Part shown: one piece after another, positions 59,010-64,000 of the stretch
How the letters are laid out: the number at the start of each line of letters is the position of its first letter
How positions within the stretch are numbered: position 1 is the stretch's first letter
Assembly (NCBI GenBank): GCA_019096065.1
Contig: JAGUCH010000002.1
Span: 9,436,501 to 9,500,500, forward strand
DNA: 64,000 nucleotides
Direction of reading: 5' to 3'
From: Paracyclopina nana
Lineage: Eukaryota; Arthropoda; Copepoda; Cyclopoida; Cyclopettidae
The notes under the pieces: model-generated
The model's database searches: none
Seen by the model: only the letters and a program-made list of their open reading frames with translations
Told to the model about the DNA's origin: nothing
Made by a program: the position numbers and the translations under genes

Positions 59010-59515
59010 CTAATATAGGCGAATATCACGCTTTCGATACAGCCGAATTCCGCCATTTTTCTTGTACAATCGTATCTCTTGATTTCTGTTCTTGGACCGG
59101 GGCTGGACTTTTGGAGGCACCTCAGCATCACGAGAAAGCCATTTTTTCTCCTCCATTGGTTCATCTTCGGGAAAGAATTCTTCGTCCGTGTGCTGAGCTC
59201 GTTTCCTGTACAGTCGCAACTGGTCTGCGTTGTTTCTTTTGAAATAGTTCGAGTTGTAGATGGGGTCATAGCCAGCCGCATGCCTTCGTTCTGACAGCCG
59301 TTGAATGTAGTCAAGGATTTCTTGCGGACTTCTGATTTGCCGTAGCATTTTCCCTGAGCTGACTAAATAGGGATCCTGCGAGAAGCAAATAATGCACTTT
59401 ATGTCGAGTAGTGGAGATATTACTGTACCATGTCTGAGGCCCCAACAATGTTTGGGTAAGCCACAAAGAAAACGACTACGAATGCTCCCAATGCTGTCGC
59501 TCTTCGGTTGTCCAT
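59010..59515 (-). CDS. Putative neuropeptide precursor with four (I/L)RLY repeats
   Basis: Exon 1 is 59515-59429 and exon 2 is 59375-59010, joined in phase 0 by a 53-bp GT-AG intron, giving 150 aa. Residues 1-26 are a classic signal peptide (hydrophobic core ALGAFVVVFFVAYPNIVG). The rest has dibasic cleavage sites and no cysteine. LRLY at 82-85 is followed by RKR, IRLY at 130-133 by KK, IRLY at 139-142 by RKR, and the chain ends exactly in DIRLY (147-150). An N-terminal block, residues 40-75 (QEILDYIQRLSERR ... NYFKR), could be a separate longer peptide. None of the RLY ends carries the glycine needed for amidation. I do not know a described family with this C-terminus. AATAAA (minus) lies at 58854-58859, about 150 nt downstream. 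Confidence 0.7.
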
Positions 59516-60868
59516 CTCTTGTATCCCCACCAACACCTGGCGCAGGAATGGCAACCGTATCCTGACACTTTCCGCTATTTATGCCACCCCAGCTTGTGAT
59601 GCAGCTTCTCTCACTTTTCTTAATGTCAGGGGAATTGACCTTGTTCGTCAATTGAGAAAAATCCCCTCTGCCGGATGATGCTGAGGTTATTATCTATACT
59701 ATCTTTAACGATGCTATTCTTGGTGGCACATCGACTTGATGACGTCTTAGACTAAATCAAGCTTTTCCTAGTGGACAGCTTTGCATAATTGACGCCAATG
59801 TTCGTGAGCTGTTGCCTAAGGAATGGCTCCATGGGGTGACATTGACGCACGTTTGAGCCTAAACGACTTTTTCTTCATAATGAGCGCAGTTTACGCGCTT
59901 CAATGGTTTTCCGCACAATATGCGGCCCCGTTGATAATGGTCATCAAACAAGCGCCAAATGTAATTATAAATGCATCAAGTAAATGTACATGGTGATTTG
60001 AGAAACTGCATTATTGTCACGGGTCATGTAGCTGTTTTATGGTAATTAAATGTTGCATTGAAGCACTAGGCATATTTTCTGCTACTCTTTTCTCAGCCCC
60101 CCAAAATTCACTATAGAGTTGGATATAAATGTGACATTCAAAGTATTTCCTCTTTCTGTAATGGTTTCTTTTAAGCAAAATAGTGAGGCTTCATTATGTT
60201 TCATTATCTTAAGCCTTCGCATCCTCTAGTTAGAGTACGTCGTACGTTTAAAAAGTACTCATATTTAACGGAAGCTCTGACTTCATTTTCTTGGCTAGAC
60301 TTTAATGGCCGCATAGTTAGTTCAGCAGGATACTTGCAATGGCTTAGCTATATTTTGTCCATGCCTGGGAGAAAAGAGTACAGATGCCAATTCTTTTTTT
60401 GTAGCCCGAGCAGGTGCGCGATCGCTATATATTCTTGCGCGTACTAGTACATATTCCAGTATCTTTGGGACACGAGAACAGTAATAGCAGGCGGCCCTTT
60501 CTTCTTGTCAGAGGCCACATCAGACCGGCCTGCCGTCGTCGTCGTTATTGGCCTTCACCATGCATCCACGAGGAGCTGGCGCTGCAGCAGCAGCCTTTCT
60601 TCTTCTTCTTCAAGAGCGCTCTCTGGTCTTCGTCCGGATGGGACAGAGATTTGGTTTGCCAGTCTGCAACTGTCATCGGATCCATCAGCCCCCTTCACGA
60701 GGGACTCAGAAACGCGACTTCAGTTACAACAAACAAACATTCATGGTAAGAAGCAGAGCACTCAAATAGTCGCATGACCGTACCTTTTTAGCTTCGGCTC
60801 ACGGAAGCACCAATATAATACTTTTCTTGCCCCTTCCTTCAGCCATAAGCTCGATAAACGTGAATGGA
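59516..60868. other. Intergenic between divergent peptide precursor and Ly6 genes
   Basis: A frame at 60560-60748 (MHPRGAGAAAAAFLLLLQ) looks signal-peptide-like and ends at a donor-like ATG|GTAAGA, so it could be an upstream exon, but nothing downstream fits it clearly. Otherwise nothing is seen. Confidence 0.45.
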
Positions 60869-61476
60869 ATGGCCTTTGACGGACGCCATCGAAAAATGGC
60901 GTTGGCCTCTCTGCTTCTGTGCATTTTGCTCGCATTCTCCCAAGGTAATTTGCGGTATATTACTGTGCAACGCGTAAGTGTAAGAGCACGTGTTTCTGCT
61001 GCGATCATCTCGCGTAGGTGTGAGCGGCCTCCAGTGCTTCGTAGGCCTCGGCAATGCGAGCAAGCGGAACGAAATGAAAGTGGTCGAGTGTCCCGAGGGA
61101 AAGTTTTACGTCTGTGTCAAAATGTTTGGCGGGGGAATGGGCGATCAGATTCGACGCTACTGCGAGGCCATCCCCAGAGAGGTTGTAGTACATATGGTAC
61201 TTAGGCTCCATAACATAATAACTTTTGCTCTTGATTGGATCTTAGGACTACAAAGACCTCCAGGAGAAAGAGGAGCTGAAGGAGACCGAATTCCCCGCCA
61301 TCGATCCTGCGTGCTACGAAACCGTTCACAACGGGAGAGAAGTCAAAGTGTGCATTTGCACCGGTGACAAGTGCAATGGAGCAGAAGGGAAGCAATCGCC
61401 AATGTTGCTCATGGCTGTATTGGGGTTAATATCGGTGATTTTCTTCATATTGAAGGAGGACCAAGAGTGCTTTTAG
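60869..61476 (+). CDS. Ly6/three-finger protein, GPI-anchored type, first of a pair
   Basis: Exons: 60869 (or inner ATG at 60896) to 60944, 61018-61181 and 61246-61476. Junctions are GT-AG and phases 1 and 0 match. From the inner ATG the protein is 147 aa. The signal peptide is MALASLLLCILLAFSQG. The mature part starts LQCFVGLG, continues ECPEGKFYVCVKMFGGG and RRYCEA, and ends its finger domain with VCICTGDKCNG, the CxC...CN signature of Ly6/uPAR domains. A hydrophobic tail (LLMAVLGLISVIFFIL) suggests GPI attachment. Invertebrate relatives modulate channels (sleepless/quiver) or help build septate junctions (boudin, crooked); which applies here is unknown. AATAAA lies at 61531-61536. The inner ATG gives the better signal peptide. 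Confidence 0.85.
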
Positions 61477-61766
61477 CATGTTGTGCACCATTTATTTGAT
61501 GGCGACAAATTTGCCTTGGAACAAATATGCAATAAAAAAAGCCTTGCACGGGTATATATTTGATTTTTCATTAATAATAATAGTTAGGCAGTATCGCGTG
61601 CTTTGCTGCTAAATTGTTGGGTAGCAGTAACCGTCAAATTCATTGGGGCTTAGCGTGCAAACTCTAGTGCATACATGTAGTTGGGCTATGACCGTCCCTA
61701 AGGTCACAGCAGCAGCCTTTTTCTCCAAGTATTAGGGGAATCAGAGTGGAAACGAGGATCATCGCG

Positions 61767-62470
61767 ATGGAGACTGTTCCAGTTTGCGTTCTCCGTTCCT
61801 TTATCCTACTTTCACTGGCTCAACGAGGTATAAGTATGATATACTTGATATGGCAATAAAGAAGATATTTTTATGTATCATTTAGCTTGGCCCTTAAAAT
61901 GCTTTGAAGAAGGCCCTTCCCAGTCCCTGAGCATAGTGAGCTGTGCTTTTTTCGCTTTTGGCAACACCCAAGTGTGCTACACAATTCGGCAGGGCAGCAG
62001 CCCATTGAGCAGCAGCAGGGGTTGTCAATACATTGCTCAGCTTGGTAAGTATGGCGAAACTTTGGTGCCTCTCAAATCAGCCACAATCTCAATAATTCAA
62101 GGTGTGCAGTTGGGCCCTGCCAAGAATCTTACAGAGGAGCTAACGTGCGCTTGGCGAGAGCCTTCGAATTCGAAGGAGTCTGAGGTAGCCGATGCAACTT
62201 TCGTTGAAGCTGGTGGGGAAATGGTCGAGGTTTGCGCCTGCTCGCAAGTAAGAATCATGTCTGAATTAGGGGCATGGTTTCTGCATTTGTCTTCCACCTG
62301 CTAATGCGAGACATCTCTAGGACCTGTGCAATACCCAGAGCGAGGCCACAATCGTGCTGCCAACTTTGCTAATGGCTCTGGAAAACGCTGCACCCAGCTC
62401 CAACTTGGCACTGCCGCTTGGCCCCCTTTTGTACTACTCATTTGTGTACACAACAGTGACGACGGAATGA
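61767..62470 (+). CDS. Ly6/three-finger protein, second of a pair
   Basis: Exons: 61767-61827, 61886-62044, 62102-62247 and 62321-62470; introns are 57-73 bp, GT-AG, and phases 1, 1 and 0 match. The total of 516 nt gives 171 aa. The signal peptide METVPVCVLRSFILLSLAQR is followed by LKCFEEG, SIVSCAFFAFGNTQVCYTI, RGCQYIAQL, LTCAWRE and VEVCACSQ|DLCN. The CxC...LCN ending identifies a Ly6 fold, and the intron before the last LCN is shared in style with the upstream gene. The C-terminal hydrophobic stretch (ALPLGPLLYYSFVYTTVT) is weak for a GPI signal. It lies 290 bp downstream of the first Ly6 gene in the same orientation, so tandem duplication is likely, though the sequences have diverged strongly. 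Confidence 0.82.
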
Positions 62471-62685
62471 GAGACAGACACATCAATATGTATTATTCTA
62501 ATAATAAGGTAACAATGCTCTTTGATGTTGTGCGCTCGTAACTAGAAACTATAGTAACCTTCGTTCATTAAAAGTTGATTAAGGAAGGCAGTAAAGTATG
62601 AGATGTATATCACAGCAATTGTGCATCGCTAAAAAATGGAGGGATTCGCTGCAAAAGGCAAGATTCGTCGAACACGTGAATACTA

Positions 62686-64000
62686 CTAGGCAAACATTTC
62701 ATCCTCTTTGAGTGGCACACCGGACCTTTCAACTTCCATTTGTGGAGGAGGCGGGGAAAGCGTGTTGTTTTGCCTCAACTTTTTGTACTTGGCAGCTCGC
62801 TTTCTCGAACTTCGCGGCAAGGAGTTCACATAAGCGCCATTCCCACTCGTTAGCGAAGCTCTCTCGCGGCTATTGCGAAGCAATTGCGACTGTCGGAGGC
62901 TGTAGTCGGTGCAATTCAACGAGTGCTCCAGCAGCCGCTCGTTGAATTCCAGTCCACTCACTCGCCTCGCAGCTCCCCTATAGACCAAAGGGTCAATGAC
63001 GTCCCTTTGGGGTTCATTGTCGGCTGCTCGCTCTATGACAAGATAATTTTCACCGTTGAGCTCGATTGCGGAGGCTCGTTTCTTTGATGGGCCACCCATT
63101 TGCCGCCAACGGCCTTCATTGTTTAGAAAGTCACGGCTTAAGCTCCGATTGGGGTGAAACGTCCGAAACACCGGAGCTTTGCTCACTTCATTTTCCTCAC
63201 ACTTTTTGGCAGCCTCACACTTGGAAGCACTGCTACTACTGTTCGACGTGCTGCGGTCACTCACAACAATAGAATTGGAGGCCGAAGGAATGGCCTCGCC
63301 ACAGCCATCTTCTTCGTCTTCAAACTCGTAGTCACCAACACTTGTCAGACCCGTGGCTTCAAAGTCAGTCAACGAGATTGTCGACTCACCACCGCCTTGT
63401 CGGGCCACTAAGGGCACTTTAAGAGCTCCTCCACTCTCCTCTTCTGGTTTAAGAGGCTCTTCTTCAGAGTCCAGGTTATCACGGCTTTTTCTCGAGTCGC
63501 CCGTTCCAGAGTCTCGCTCGGACGAGGAATCGTGATGGATGACATTTTGCAGAAGCAAGAGGCTCTTCTCGGTTGGCGGACCAACGGGCGAGAATTCAGC
63601 ATGATCCACTTCAGAGGGTGGCAGCGAAAAATTCACGGGCCCATTCACGAGAATTCGCGTTTCTTCGAAAGATGCAGTGGGATACTGACAGTCGTCCGCG
63701 TTGCGATTCAAACGACAAATGCCTTGATCATGGTCAAAGTGGCTGCTGCTGCTTCGACGTATTTGGTGATCCGTGTACTGATTTGCAATCACCAATGGCC
63801 TCTGGAGTCCGACCAGGCTATCAGCTGGCACAGCCTCATTCTTTCCATTAAAGCCAAACGATCCACGTGGTGCCCTTTCATGGACGCTGCCTCTCCGTCG
63901 TTGGAGTCGTTGACGAACCATATAGACAATCACCCACACTAACGACGTGCCCATTATGCAGCACACGACAGCCACTATGATGATCCCAGTTGTTTGATCA
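62686..64000 (-). CDS. LRIG: LRIG family receptor, transmembrane and cytoplasmic part, partial
   Basis: Open from the window edge (in frame at 63999) to the stop at 62686, 437 codons, apparently one last exon. It begins just before the membrane helix TTGIIIVAVVCCIMGTSLVW, nearly the same as the strongly conserved helix of LRIG1-3 (leucine-rich repeats and Ig-like domains), followed by the basic stop VRQRLQRRR. The tail of about 400 residues is Ser/Glu-rich and probably disordered, with acidic patches (EFEDEEDGCGE) and a basic C-terminal region (SRKRAAKYKKLRQ). LRIG proteins restrain or tune receptor tyrosine kinases and BMP signalling; the fly member is lambik. The extracellular LRR and Ig domains lie beyond the right edge. 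It converges with the Ly6 pair, whose last stop is 215 bp away. Confidence 0.88.
   Translation of the reverse strand, partial: DQTTGIIIVAVVCCIMGTSLVWVIVYMVRQRLQRRRGSVHERAPRGSFGFNGKNEAVPADSLVGLQRPLVIANQYTDHQIRRSSSSHFDHDQGICRLNRNADDCQYPTASFEETRILVNGPVNFSLPPSEVDHAEFSPVGPPTEKSLLLLQNVIHHDSSSERDSGTGDSRKSRDNLDSEEEPLKPEEESGGALKVPLVARQGGGESTISLTDFEATGLTSVGDYEFEDEEDGCGEAIPSASNSIVVSDRSTSNSSSSASKCEAAKKCEENEVSKAPVFRTFHPNRSLSRDFLNNEGRWRQMGGPSKKRASAIELNGENYLVIERAADNEPQRDVIDPLVYRGAARRVSGLEFNERLLEHSLNCTDYSLRQSQLLRNSRERASLTSGNGAYVNSLPRSSRKRAAKYKKLRQNNTLSPPPPQMEVERSGVPLKEDEMFA

Noticed and set aside
60560..60748. Signal-peptide-like frame MHPRGAGAAAAAFLLLLQ ending at a GTAAGA donor
   Set aside because: The Ly6 gene downstream has its own better signal peptide; no third gene can be assembled from it.

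Overview
The window is nuclear DNA of an animal. Protein-coding genes carry GT-AG introns, many only 53-60 bp long, and AATAAA polyadenylation signals. The gene set is metazoan: the exocyst subunit EXOC8, the DNA-protein crosslink protease SPRTN, a RUN plus Rubicon-homology protein (PLEKHM1 type), the end of an LRIG receptor, a tandem pair of Ly6/three-finger proteins and a peptide-hormone-like precursor. An arthropod or other ecdysozoan fits best, but I cannot fix the species.

Layout. 1-6.9 kb has no gene I can support. 6.87-8.55 kb holds a two-exon, about ten-helix membrane protein that I do not recognise. 8.5-26 kb is sparse: three phase-compatible minus-strand exons of an unrecognised single-pass membrane protein, two of them separated by a 9.8 kb intron, and several MITEs. 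One MITE is a clear hAT-type element with a perfect 8-bp target duplication.

The centrepiece is 26,123-39,504: a 13.4 kb DNA transposon flanked by TTAA. Its long inverted arms carry arrays of a 171-bp repeat (9 units on the left, 15 on the right). Inside are two divergently transcribed genes: a multi-exon RNase H-fold transposase on the minus strand and, on the plus strand, an intact seven-exon gene for a virus-type envelope glycoprotein (mononegavirus/chuvirus-like). This looks like an envelope-carrying DNA transposon. The transposase coding region is interrupted by a 128-bp TA-flanked mini-element, so this copy may be disarmed as a transposase while its glycoprotein gene stays open.

39.5-52.8 kb is a compact gene block: EXOC8 (-), a PRMT-like protein without catalytic residues (+), intronless PLEKHM1-like (-) and intronless SPRTN (+). 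Two divergent pairs probably share promoters. 52.8-59 kb is AT-rich and repeat-filled, including a 63-bp near-perfect hairpin at 58.0 kb. 59.0-64 kb carries the peptide precursor (-), the two Ly6 genes (+) and the 3' end of LRIG (-), which runs off the window.
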